Assembly: GCF_011040495.1 (NCBI RefSeq)
Contig: NZ_CP049038.1
Span: 104,708-168,707 of the forward strand
Length of the DNA: 64,000 nt
Direction: 5' to 3'
DNA from: Pseudohalocynthiibacter aestuariivivens
Lineage (GTDB): Bacteria > Pseudomonadota > Alphaproteobacteria > Rhodobacterales > Rhodobacteraceae
Under the pieces are notes generated by a model, which was given only the letters and a program-made list of their open reading frames with translations, searched no databases and had not been told where the DNA came from. Both the position numbers and the translations under genes were made by a program. Positions 6,803-15,117 of this stretch are shown piece by piece. The number at the start of each line of letters is the position of its first letter. Within the stretch, counting starts at the first letter, position 1.

Positions 6803-7999
6803 ATGACTACGATTGTGATGTCACCCAAGGCTAGAGAGCGCGCTGGTTTCGCAATCGTACTTACTGGGAGCGCTCTGATGATGGCGAGCGCGAGCGCGCC
6901 GTCCCCCTTTTATCCGCTACTGCAGCAGCAACTCGGATTTTCGTCTTTGGTCGTGTCGGAGATATTCGCAATTTACGCAATTGCCCTTCTTGCGACACTG
7001 TTAGTGGCCGGATCAATCTCGGATCATGTCGGGCGGCGCCCTGTTCTGTCGATAGGGTTCGTGCTTCTCGCTGTTTCCGCTGCCGGATTCGAACTGTCAG
7101 GTTCGGTGCCTGCGTTGTTATTGGCTCGTGTAGTACAGGGCGTAGCATGCGGCCTTCTTTTGTCTACGCTGTCGGCTGCGATTACGGATCTTGAACCCCC
7201 TGAATTCAAGGGCATCGCGGCGATCTGTAATTCAGTCATCCCCCTCGTCGGGCTGGCCCTGGGGGCCTTGGTATCCGGCTTCGCGATGGAGCACCTTACC
7301 GAGCCAAAATTTGTTATATTCACTGGGATTGCAATGGCCAGCCTGGTGTTGGCGCTGGCCACATGGGGCTTGCCCGAAACATCGCCACGGCATGAAGGCT
7401 TGTTGCAGGCGCTGAAGCCTCGCGTTGGCCTCCCGATCGAAGTCAGGGGCACGTTCTGGCGTGGCGCTCCGGCGCTATTCGCGGGCTGGGCCACAGGGGG
7501 GCTGTATCTGTCGCTTGGCGCACTCATCATCTCACAGGTTTTTGGTATTCAAAATGTGATTGTCCAGGGCTTCGTGGTCGCATTGCTGGCCGGGGTTGGT
7601 GCGCTGGCTTGTTTCATTGCGCGCAACTACTCTTCGCGTGAGGTCATGTTGTTTGGCACCGCAGCGCTATCAATGGGAACCTTCGCCACTTTGTTTGGCA
7701 TTCAATACGAAAATCTAGTGCTCTACCTTATTGCGCTCGCTATCGTTGGAGCGGGCTTCGGTACCTGCTTTTATGGTTTCATCCGCTCGATTATTCCGCT
7801 GGTGCCCGAGGATGTCAGAGGAGAAACTTTCGCCGCGCTATTCTGTATCAGCTACTTGGCATTCGGCTTGCCAGTCGTAATTGCCGGACTTTTGGTGCCG
7901 GTGTTCGGGATCAAAGTCGTTGTGATCTGTTATGGCAGCCTGATCGCCTCACTGGCCGCTCTCGCAGGACTGATGCGCAAATTCGGCCGAGCCGACTAG
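6803..7999 (+). CDS. MFS transporter, probable drug/metabolite exporter
   Basis: A 398-residue inner-membrane protein with about 12 hydrophobic segments. The MFS signature between helices 2 and 3 reads GSISDHVGRRPVL. The helix-4/5 region RVVQGVACGLLLSTLSAAITDL is typical of proton-coupled exporters of the DHA1 group. It is transcribed away from the ArsR gene across the double operator, so export of the inducer is likely. The substrate cannot be read from sequence. Confidence 0.85.
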   Translation: MTTIVMSPKARERAGFAIVLTGSALMMASASAPSPFYPLLQQQLGFSSLVVSEIFAIYAIALLATLLVAGSISDHVGRRPVLSIGFVLLAVSAAGFELSGSVPALLLARVVQGVACGLLLSTLSAAITDLEPPEFKGIAAICNSVIPLVGLALGALVSGFAMEHLTEPKFVIFTGIAMASLVLALATWGLPETSPRHEGLLQALKPRVGLPIEVRGTFWRGAPALFAGWATGGLYLSLGALIISQVFGIQNVIVQGFVVALLAGVGALACFIARNYSSREVMLFGTAALSMGTFATLFGIQYENLVLYLIALAIVGAGFGTCFYGFIRSIIPLVPEDVRGETFAALFCISYLAFGLPVVIAGLLVPVFGIKVVVICYGSLIASLAALAGLMRKFGRAD

Positions 8000-8130
8000 C
8001 CGGGATGGGCTTGCCATTTGTGGACAGCCCCTGTTTTGCAAGAGTTTTCTTTTGTGTTCGTGATCTTTTTGCGTAGCGGTCATTTGTCCGGCCTGTTTTC
8101 GCGGCCCTTATGCCGCTGGCCCTGATGAAG

Positions 8131-8953
8131 GGTTCCGTCGCAAAGTTTCCATTTGGCTTGAGCGGACCTTGGGCCTGGACACACTTATCCCGCGAGCGCT
8201 TTGAACTGCTCAAAAGCGGTGCCGCCTTGGCCGTTCAGTTGCCCTTTGCGGATCATGTGGGCGGTCTCGATACCCGCCAACGTGGCTTGCGCTGCGGCGA
8301 AGGCTTTGAAACCCTTCATCTGCCGCGTGATCCGCTTGATGAAACGATGATCCTGCTCGATGATGTTGTTCAGATATTTGACCTGCAGAACCTCGATCAG
8401 CCAACACCACCCGCTCAGGAGAAGCAGCAGGTTCATATTCTCAAGCCCCGCGGCGTTGGCGCCGCTCTTGTCGATCACGACACGATCCGGCCAGCCATTG
8501 TTGCCGATCGTTCGGGCGAAGAATGTGGTGGCTGCAGCCTCATCGCGGGCCTCCGACAACATGAAATCCAGTGTTTTGCCGTGCTTGTCGATCGCCCGAT
8601 ACAGGTAGCACCAGCGGCCCTTCACCTTGATATACGTCTCGTCCATCCGCCAGGAACGCCCAGTCCGAGTCTTCCGTTTCTGTGCTTCTTGCGCGATCAG
8701 AGGCGCGTATCTTTCAACCCACCGGTTCAGCGTAGCGTGATCGACATTGACGCCGCGCTCCTCCATGATTTCCTCAAGATCACGATAAGATACCGGGAAC
8801 CGCACGTAGAACCAAACCGCAAACAGGATCACGTCTTTGGGAAACTGAGCGCCCTTGAAATTGATCATCGCTACCTGCTCACTCGCTGCGTCGGGGCCGC
8901 GACATAGGTTCGGTACGATGGTATCGCAAGGTCGCAATCTTTGCGACAAAGCC
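8131..8953 (-). mobile_element. IS6-family insertion sequence
   Basis: An 823-bp element. The left end GGTTCCGTCGCAAAG (8131-8145) and right end CTTTGCGACAAAGCC (8939-8953) are imperfect inverted repeats, matching at 12 of 15 positions. It carries one intact transposase gene. The flanking 8-mers (8123-8130 and 8954-8961) do not match, so no target duplication remains. The right end cuts the frame of the gene remnant at 8954-9156. Confidence 0.8.
8185..8868 (-). CDS. IS6-family transposase
   Basis: A 227-residue DDE transposase that starts [20 protein letters not shown]. The catalytic residues are visible: D76 in [14 protein letters not shown]133 in VVIDKSGAN, and the glutamate in [12 protein letters not shown] (about E171). 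The N-terminal helix-turn-helix ([25 protein letters not shown]) is complete. The longer open frame starting at 9174 is a read-through from the interrupted neighbouring gene. It appears intact and could be active. Confidence 0.92.
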   Translation of the reverse strand: MINFKGAQFPKDVILFAVWFYVRFPVSYRDLEEIMEERGVNVDHATLNRWVERYAPLIAQEAQKRKTRTGRSWRMDETYIKVKGRWCYLYRAIDKHGKTLDFMLSEARDEAAATTFFARTIGNNGWPDRVVIDKSGANAAGLENMNLLLLLSGWCWLIEVLQVKYLNNIIEQDHRFIKRITRQMKGFKAFAAAQATLAGIETAHMIRKGQLNGQGGTAFEQFKALAG

Positions 8954-9156
8954 CTAAACTTGTGTCGCCGCTGACCTAGGGTTGATGATAACATTTGGAC
9001 GATCGCGGGGCGTTTGCTCCCGCCCGTCCACAGGTCTTGGCATTGGACTTGTGCTGCCGCCAATGGGAATGCGGTCCGGGAGTTTCCGCTCCCCGGCAAA
9101 AAGTTGTAGAGCAGGTCTGCGAGCTCCTCAACGCATTGTTCCTCGACGAGATTCAT
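8954..9156 (-). pseudogene. N-terminal remnant of an unknown gene cut by IS6
   Basis: About 67 codons of an alpha-helical N-terminal domain ([18 protein letters not shown] at the start, then [16 protein letters not shown]) before the IS6 end interrupts the frame. The ATG at 9154-9156 overlaps the stop of the upstream ATPase gene as ATGA, so the two were translationally coupled. The rest of the gene is not found beyond the IS. I do not recognise the family with certainty. The short helical segment resembles N-terminal adaptor domains seen on conflict-system proteins, but that is only an impression. Confidence 0.6.
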
Positions 9157-10379
9157 GAGCGACCCCACAGGCATGAAAGCGGGGCCGCGAACATGTTCTC
9201 GCCGAACGGGACGACCTTATCGTGGTCGTAAAGCACCATGCCCTGGACGAATCTATCTCCGCAGGCGTCTGCGAGTTTGCGCATGCCTGAAAAATCTCCT
9301 GCCGAAACGGTGGCGGATGACTTTACTTCGATCCCGACGACCTCGCCGCGGCGGTTTTCCAACACGATATCGACCTCGTTCTTGTCCTTGTCCCGAAAAT
9401 GGGAGAACGTGCACCTCTGTTCACTCCAGGCGGCAATTTTCCGCAATTCGCTGAACACGAATGTTTCCAGGATCGCACCGAAGCTCGTCTTGTCCTTGCG
9501 GACCACATCCGGCGAAACATCCCGCATCGCAGCGAGAAGACCGGCGTCCAAGAAATGCAGCTTTGGTGATTTTGTCAGCCGCTTCAGTCGGTTCGTGAAC
9601 CAGGGTCGAAGGGTGTGAACCAAATAGAGGCTCTCGAAAACACTGACGTATTTTTGCGTGGTCACATGATTAAGGTCGAGAGCCGCACCGATGCCGGTGT
9701 AGTTGACCAACTGTCCTGAATGCTCCGCCAGAACCGATAGCAACTTCGGCATTAAGCCGAGTTGCTCGATCTGGGCCACGTCTCGCACATCGCGTTGCAC
9801 GAGCGCGTCGAGATAGCCGTGATACCAGTCCTGCTTGCGCGACCATTTCTTGCGACTGAGCGCTTCGGGGTATCCGCCCGAGAGAACACGCTCGATCAGT
9901 TCGACGCCGACAATCACGTGATTGGCGATGGGTTTTTCACCGGCGAAGGCGCGATCTATGAATTGCGATTTGCTGTCGATGATCTCCGCCTGCGACAGGG
10001 GAAACAGTCGGATGACCTCCATGCGACCGGCGAGAGAGTCCGCGACCTTCGGGATTGTCATTAGGTTGGCCGACCCCGTTAGGAGAAATCTTCCCGGAGA
10101 CTGGTGGTCGTCCACGACGTTCTTGATTGCAAGCAGGAGGTCGGGCGCTCGCTGCACCTCGTCGATGACTGCGCGCTCCAATCCGCGGACGAACCCGACC
10201 GGATCATTGATCGCTGCTTCTAACACGGTAGCATCGTCTAGGGTGAGGAAGGGTGTCTTGTCGGCTGCGATGTCCATGGCGAGGGTCGTCTTTCCGGACT
10301 GCCGGGGCCCCGAGATGAGAACTACCCGCGTGTCGGAGAGCGCCTCCTCTATTCTTGCTCTGGCGAACCTTGGGTACAT
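9153..10379 (-). CDS. AAA ATPase with C-terminal DUF4143 (AAA_14 family)
   Basis: A 408-residue protein. The N-terminal P-loop domain has Walker A GPRQSGKT (24-31) and Walker B region [13 protein letters not shown], followed by the LLTGSAN sensor. The DUF4143-type C-terminal domain ends with a nuclease-fold-like segment containing [20 protein letters not shown], a D-x(n)-ExK arrangement. Such proteins are widespread and poorly understood. The gene looks complete. A 22-bp repeat array starts 19 bases upstream of the start codon, and its stop overlaps the start of the truncated gene below, so both were one unit before IS6 insertion. Confidence 0.85.
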   Translation of the reverse strand: MYPRFARARIEEALSDTRVVLISGPRQSGKTTLAMDIAADKTPFLTLDDATVLEAAINDPVGFVRGLERAVIDEVQRAPDLLLAIKNVVDDHQSPGRFLLTGSANLMTIPKVADSLAGRMEVIRLFPLSQAEIIDSKSQFIDRAFAGEKPIANHVIVGVELIERVLSGGYPEALSRKKWSRKQDWYHGYLDALVQRDVRDVAQIEQLGLMPKLLSVLAEHSGQLVNYTGIGAALDLNHVTTQKYVSVFESLYLVHTLRPWFTNRLKRLTKSPKLHFLDAGLLAAMRDVSPDVVRKDKTSFGAILETFVFSELRKIAAWSEQRCTFSHFRDKDKNEVDIVLENRRGEVVGIEVKSSATVSAGDFSGMRKLADACGDRFVQGMVLYDHDKVVPFGENMFAAPLSCLWGRS

Positions 10380-10397
10380 TAGCGGGACGATTCCTTT

Positions 10398-10485
10398 CGA
10401 CCAGTTGAAAGTACGCGACCGACCAATTGAAAGTCAAGATACGACCGATTGAAATCCGACGGCCGACCATCTTAAAGTCCACGCG
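10398..10485. repeat. Four direct repeats with exact 22-bp period
   Basis: Units begin at 10398, 10420, 10442 and 10464. They share the core CGACCRRTTGAAAGT: CGACCAGTTGAAAGT, CGACCAATTGAAAGT, CGACCGATTGAAAT and CGACCATCTTAAAGT. The period of two helical turns places every unit on one DNA face. The array fills the gap between the ATPase start codon and the ISL3 end. It could be a regulator-binding array, a remnant of the repeated transposase sites of an IS21-like end, or iterons. No replication gene is nearby, which argues against iterons. Confidence 0.75.
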
Positions 10486-10509
10486 AGCCAGCCTGGCCGT
10501 TAGTCCTCC

Positions 10510-12240
10510 TGTCGCGTTGCCCTTTAATCGGGTCATCCTCAATTTGTGTGGTGAAGAGGAAGCATTCGAGCCCTGAGCAAGTTTGGGCCTGCTCGACCGT
10601 ACATCGCGCGCTTCAAGGTCTTCAGTCTGTTGATCTGGCCTTCGGCTTGACCATTGCTCCACTGCATTTCGATCGCATTGCTGACCGCATCAATGTCCCG
10701 GTTTAGAGTGCGGGCGAACCGCACGATGGGCGCAAGGTCAGTTTCGATCGCGTCGTCGATCCAAGCAGAAAGCGGGTCTGCTTTACGGCCACGCATGATG
10801 CCTTTGAATCTCATGGCGAGGCGCCGCATCGTTGTGAAGGCAGGCGAGCCAGCCTTGAGAGCTTCGACTTTTTTCGCCTGTTCCGCGGTGAGTTTTCCTC
10901 TTGGTTTGATGCAGAGCGCGGCCGCGATGACCGGGGATATCGCATGCCCCGTTTCCGGGTCCCGCACCGGGCCAAGGATTTGGGGCTCCCCGATGGGACC
11001 ATCTTGTTCCTGTTTTTCGGCTCTGCGCCATCCGGCCAAGAGCCGCTGCAGATTTGACAGGCTGCCCTCGTATCCGCGCTCTTGGATCAGGGAGAACAGC
11101 GCATTTCCGCTGCGAATGCCGTTTGCCCAGCTTTGCTTCAGGTATTCTTCAAAATACCACGCGGACGAGCGTTTGAGGACGGCACGCTTTCGGTCCGGTG
11201 GCGTCTCGAACTGCAGCCATTTCGCGACGCTACGTCGGGGAAACCCCGTTCGCCGCCCGATCTCGCTGCACGTCAGCCCTTGCTGCCGAAGTGCCCGAAT
11301 TGTCTTTTATATCTCCTCCCGCGACTTGCGATGCGCAAGACGAGACTTCAGAAGGTTGCTGGCCGTGCTGATGTTGTCCGCGTCGGAGAGCAACGCCCTG
11401 CCAGTTGCGCGACCGTGTAGGTTCATTTGCTCCTCGATTGCCATGCGAAGGTTCTGCACGATATGAAACCGGTCGGCGACCTGTTCCGCCTGCGGCGCGC
11501 CTTGCCGAGCGGCTTGGGCGTAGAGACCGCAGCGATCCCGGCTTATGACTTCCACCTCAGGATGACGCCTTAGCCAGTCGGTGCATGTGAAAACATCACG
11601 ATCTTCGAGAACATCGATGACGGCGCGACGCTCGAGGTCGATGATGATCGTCCCGTAGTTCTGCGACTTTCGCCAACTCCAATCATCGATCCCGATGATC
11701 CGTGCGCGTGGTGGAACAACCTGAGCTGCGCGGAGCAACTGTCGGAGAATAGTATCGTCACTGACCCGGATACCCAGTCGCCGCAAGAGCCGTTCAGATG
11801 GGGTGCCGCCAGCGGCGTGCGCCATATGGCCTAAGAGTTGCGCCTGTCGAGACGTCCGGCGCGCATAAGGGGTCGCCACCGCCGCCTCACGATCGGAGAA
11901 CGTGCGGCGGCGGCAATCCGAGTTCAAACATCGCCAACGGCAAACCTTGAGCTCGATCCAAACCGCTTGGCCTTGAGCGGGAAAGTCCTCGATCCGACGG
12001 TGCCTCCAACCATGTCGTTGTCTTGAGGGCGCCCCGCACTCAGGGCAGATGCCATTCGGAGCCAGCCTGCCAGACACGACCCACGCACCCGTCTCAGTCT
12101 GGCGGACCTCACCCACCAGCACGCTGCTGGTGGGTGCCCAATGCTTCTTCGATACCACGGCTACATCCCTTCAATCTGCGAAGCTTGTTCAGACCGTGAC
12201 ACACAAATTGAGGATGACCCGAATTAAGGGCTACGCGACA
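10510..12240 (-). mobile_element. ISL3-family element with about 40-bp terminal inverted repeats
   Basis: The left end 10510-10550 and right end 12200-12240 are inverted copies. The inner parts are identical over CACACAAATTGAGGATGACC, and the outer tips are TGTCGCG/CGCGACA with a few differences between. The element is 1731 bp. No matching 8-bp target duplication is seen in the flanks (agtcctcc against cctggggt). Its single transposase gene carries one in-frame stop. Confidence 0.8.
10539..12158 (-). pseudogene. ISL3-family transposase, interrupted by one TAA
   Basis: A transposase of about 539 codons in one continuous frame, broken only by a TAA at 11307-11309. The N-terminal zinc-binding segment has CPECGAPSRQRHGWRHRRIEDF and the CRWRCLNSDCRRRTF knuckle. 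The DDE part has GIDDWSWRKSQNYGTIIIDL, and VADRFHIVQNLRM follows. After the stop the frame continues EIGRRTGFPRRSVAKWLQ (helix-turn-helix), and the C-terminal SNAIEMQWSNGQAEGQINRLK holds the catalytic Glu. A single substitution (for example TAT to TAA) explains the break, so inactivation looks recent. Confidence 0.85.
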
Positions 12241-12295
12241 CCTGGGGTGATGCCGTCTCAGAATGTTCGGACGGGGTTTCAGTGAGCGATGTGCC

Positions 12296-12921
12296 TCAGC
12301 AGTTTCGAGCCATGCGATACCCGGCATCCGAGGCCGATCCTTCATCGGCAAAGCTCACCCGGTTCTTCGGGGAAATCTTCAGAAATCCGGGGCAATGAGG
12401 CAGGTGATAGATCTTGGAATTGGCGTTGCCGAGAACAGAGGCCGCAGGTGCGGTCTGCTCAGGCTCCGCCGTGAACTGGTGTTGCCCGTGGGCAACCGAG
12501 ATCTGTGGGAAGGTTACGCCCTCCGCGTCCGGGCTGAGCCACATCCAGACCGGGCCGAGAACGGCTTACGTGCGAAGACGACCGCGCCATCTACCCAGGT
12601 GATGGTGTCGGGGCGATAGAGGAACGCATAGAACTCCTTGTATGAGCCGCGGCCAACCGCATGCGACTGGAGCGTGTCCCACTCGGCGCCGGTGCGCGCC
12701 TCCAGCGCCGCTTCCAAAGCGTACGGAATCTCCTCCGACATGACCTCCTGAACAGCCAGCAGGTCGAACCGACTGGCGACTTCCGCAACTGCGGCCAGAT
12801 CTTTTCCGTTGTTCCAACCCAGATGTTCGATGTCCCAGTTCGCGATCACGGCGTCGGACAGAGCGGGCAGGGGGGCAAGACATGCCAGTCCGATCAAGAA
12901 CCACTGAACCATTTTTCGCAA
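12296..12921 (-). pseudogene. Secreted endonuclease/exonuclease/phosphatase-family gene with internal deletion
   Basis: The 5' part (12514-12921) encodes a signal peptide (MVQWFLIGLACLAPLPALS) and the start of an EEP-fold nuclease: ANWDIEHLG, then LLAVQEV with the metal-binding Glu, then SYKEFYAFLYRPD. The 3' part in another frame (12296-12544) encodes GNANSKIYHLPHCPGF, a short cysteine/histidine tail like that of some secreted DNases. The central catalytic core with the conserved His and Asp residues is missing and the halves are out of frame. The gene is dead by deletion. The exact deletion point, near 12540, is estimated. Confidence 0.65.
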
Positions 12922-13577
12922 GCGCCTTCAGCGTGTCTGGCAGTTCGGGCATACAGCTGGCTGTGAATCCGCCAAGGGTCCGGATCGCCCCGGTGGAAGT
13001 TGTTGTTCGGAGCAGGTAGGCCGCCTGGGCGAGGTCAATGTCGGCCTGTATGTTGATCCGCAGGGTCTCGCACATATGCGCGCCGCCATGTGGAGTGAAA
13101 ACTGAAGAAGCAGCTCAGACATGAGACCCTTCACGATTACGGTCATGTCGCAGATATCCCGTGCATGGCGCGCGATATCAGGGTTATGGCGCCGCTGGGG
13201 CAGGGGTTCTCGCCTTTCCAGGCCTCTCTGCGGGCAACGGCGGAGTTGCGCGCCCGGACCCCGGGCTCGATGCCACCGGCTGAGCGGCTCTTCCTCATGG
13301 CTGCGGATCACGCGATGCGTGATGCCCGGGCCGCACGGTCCGGCCTGGCCGAGCCGTGCGGCCTGGAGGGCGGGCCGCGTGGACCCATGCGCGCGATGTG
13401 GTCTTGCTGCCATCCTGCGGGTGAAACGAACTGAGGTAGACGCCGAATGCTCCGTCCATCGAGATGATCATAACACCGCTGGGATCATATTTGGCACATT
13501 ACCATAAGCGTTCAATATCGGGAATCTACATCCACTTTTTTGATTTTCACAAGCTTGCATCGCGATATACACGCCGT
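12922..13577. other. Region without a confidently recognised gene
   Basis: Open frames exist on both strands. One on minus ends in ELPDTLKALAKNG across the nuclease start and reads LRINIQADIDLAQAAYLLRT. One on plus at 13165-13434 reads MARDIRVMAPLGQGF, 89 residues. Both have GC-rich third positions, but neither matches a family I know and they overlap in antisense. It may contain debris of one or two accessory genes. No terminator or RNA gene was recognised. Confidence 0.4.
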
Positions 13578-13640
13578 GCGTGTTAATACACGCTTGACAT
13601 GTTGGTGATATGTATTCATCTAGTGTGTTACTCAACACGC
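13578..13640 (+). promoter_or_regulatory. Promoter and two operators of the XRE regulator gene
   Basis: Inverted repeat GCGTGTTAATACACGC at 13578-13593 abuts a perfect -35 box TTGACA at 13594-13599. A -10-like CATCTA follows after 17 bases. A second inverted repeat GTGTGTTACTCAACACGC at 13623-13640 lies just before the Shine-Dalgarno GAGGAGAT. Both use the half-site GCGTGT and bracket the promoter, which suggests autorepression by the XRE protein. Confidence 0.7.
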
Positions 13641-13650
13641 GAGGAGATAT

Positions 13651-14502
13651 ATGAAGATCAAGGCAGTGCGCGAACTCCTGGGTATGACCCAGAAGGATGT
13701 CGCGGAGAAAATGAACACGACGCAACAGACGATCGCCCGGTGGGAAACCGGCAAGACCAAGATGAACGTCGATCAGATCAAGAATCTTTGCCTGGTGTTG
13801 CATTGCACCGCAGACATCCTTTTGGAAACGGATCCCGATCCCGCTGAGTGGCGAGGCAATCCCTTTGCAGTCTCTGACAATGGGACCCCTTACGGTACAC
13901 TGCGCCTGCAGGTGGCTGGCGAGGAGCGGAACTATCCGATTGATGACGATGCGGTGAAGTCATTGAAGTGCCAGTTCGGCATCGGTCGCACCTCCAAGCA
14001 TCGCAAAAACACGACCTGGATTCAGAGCCAGACCATGGACAACAAGCTTCTGATGATCAATCCGGCGTATTTGGAAAAGGTGTCCTGGATTTCAGATAAC
14101 GTGAACGAGATGCCCGGTTACGAGCATCCAGAGGTGTATCGCGCCCTCGAGACGGTAGATCTTGAGCCTGGCGAAGACGGGGTAATCGACATCGCTGACC
14201 TGTCGGGTGAGATGAAGCGGGTCTGCGAGGAGATTGTCAAAGCAAGAACCGAAGAAGAAGTTGGCCGCATGGCGAGCCATATCACGATCGTTTACGGGGA
14301 CGGGTCATCTGAATCGGCGGTGATGGATGAGGCCGTCGGTTACGCCATTTCCGCGCTGGAGATGGACCCGCCCGAGTCTGGCAGAGACTCTTTCCTTCTC
14401 ACCTATCAGGAGGCCGGTTATGAGACAGAACTCGTTAATCTGAGGCGGGTTGCACTGATCGAAATCCCCTCCAGCCTCTACTTCCGCCTCACTGCGTCGT
14501 AG
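13651..14502 (+). CDS. XRE-family helix-turn-helix regulator with large C-terminal domain
   Basis: A 283-residue protein. The N-terminal XRE domain (about 1-60) has the helix-turn-helix TQKDVAEKMNTTQQTIARWETGKTKM. The rest (60-283), containing WISDNVNEMPGYEHPEVYRAL and HITIVYGDGSSES, is not a family I recognise and may sense a ligand or partner. GAGGAGAT gives a good ribosome site for the ATG at 13651. Two GCGTGT-type inverted repeats bracket its promoter, so it probably represses itself. It is surrounded by broken accessory genes and may be a leftover regulator of a lost mobile element. Confidence 0.8.
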   Translation: MKIKAVRELLGMTQKDVAEKMNTTQQTIARWETGKTKMNVDQIKNLCLVLHCTADILLETDPDPAEWRGNPFAVSDNGTPYGTLRLQVAGEERNYPIDDDAVKSLKCQFGIGRTSKHRKNTTWIQSQTMDNKLLMINPAYLEKVSWISDNVNEMPGYEHPEVYRALETVDLEPGEDGVIDIADLSGEMKRVCEEIVKARTEEEVGRMASHITIVYGDGSSESAVMDEAVGYAISALEMDPPESGRDSFLLTYQEAGYETELVNLRRVALIEIPSSLYFRLTAS

Positions 14503-14691
14503 CGGGGCGCCATCCTGGTTGCACGCCTCTACATGATCAGCCCGCATGGCGCGCGGATCGATCTGGCACCTGAGGTCACCAATGCCGTCCTTGCAGGGCA
14601 GGCCATCCCGCATCCGCACAGCGGAGAGATCGTCGAGAACCCGGCCCAGTCGACCTATATCGGATATGATCTGCGGGCAGATGCGTTCTAG
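14503..14691 (+). pseudogene. C-terminal fragment of an unknown protein
   Basis: An open stretch ending at TAG 14691 encodes LYMISPHGARIDLAPEVTNA followed by PHPHSGEIVENPAQSTYIGY and a short tail. It has coding-like composition and no proper start. It looks like the 3' end of a gene whose 5' part was replaced by the XRE gene region. The family is unknown. Confidence 0.35.
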
Positions 14692-14794
14692 ACCGCAACG
14701 GCACCGGCCGATCTGCAACAGCCGTGCTGACTTGCGAAAATAGTCTGAAAATCATTTAACTTTGTTGGTAATCTTGGTCCGAAAAGGGTGTCTT

Positions 14795-14832
14795 GTTACA
14801 GTAACGTAGCGAAATGGCTACGATACTGTAAC
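14795..14832. repeat. Inverted repeat with 16-bp arms
   Basis: GTTACAGTAACGTAGC (14795-14810), a 6-base centre, then GCTACGATACTGTAAC (14817-14832). The arms pair at 15 of 16 positions. There is no T-tract, so it is not an intrinsic terminator. No gene starts directly beside it. It could be an operator of a lost regulator, a recombination site or an element end. Confidence 0.7.
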
Positions 14833-15117
14833 GGTCTTCAGGGAGCCTCGAGAGGCGTCATGGCTCCGGAATCGTCTTTTGTGAGACCTGCGTTCAGCTC
14901 GTCCATGATGCTGCTGGCCGTACGCTGCAGGCCGCGCGGATCAATCAAGGGATCCGCGATCTCGGCCGAGACATAGACGGTGTCAGATGTTCGAGGAACT
15001 CCCAAGCGGCCTTTCGATCCGCCTTATATTCCACCATGAAATAGCGTTGCCACATCTATTATTTCGCCAAGAGCCCAATTGTGATATGCTAAGATATGGT
15101 GGGCTGAGGAATCGGAC

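Noticed and set aside
8123-8961. Target-site duplication around the first IS6 element
   Set aside because: The flanking 8-mers differ, so simple transposition into this site is not supported.
10398-10485. Plasmid iterons as the explanation for the 22-bp repeats
   Set aside because: No repA/repC-type gene or AT-rich unwinding region is near; only the repeat itself is claimed.
12566-13075. Minus frame reading LRINIQADIDLAQAAYLLRT
   Set aside because: Its second half is antiphase to the recognisable nuclease start, and the first half has no known family; kept only as a note for the region.
13165-13434. Plus-strand frame of 89 codons
   Set aside because: No similarity known to me and no strong ribosome site; composition alone does not support a gene call.
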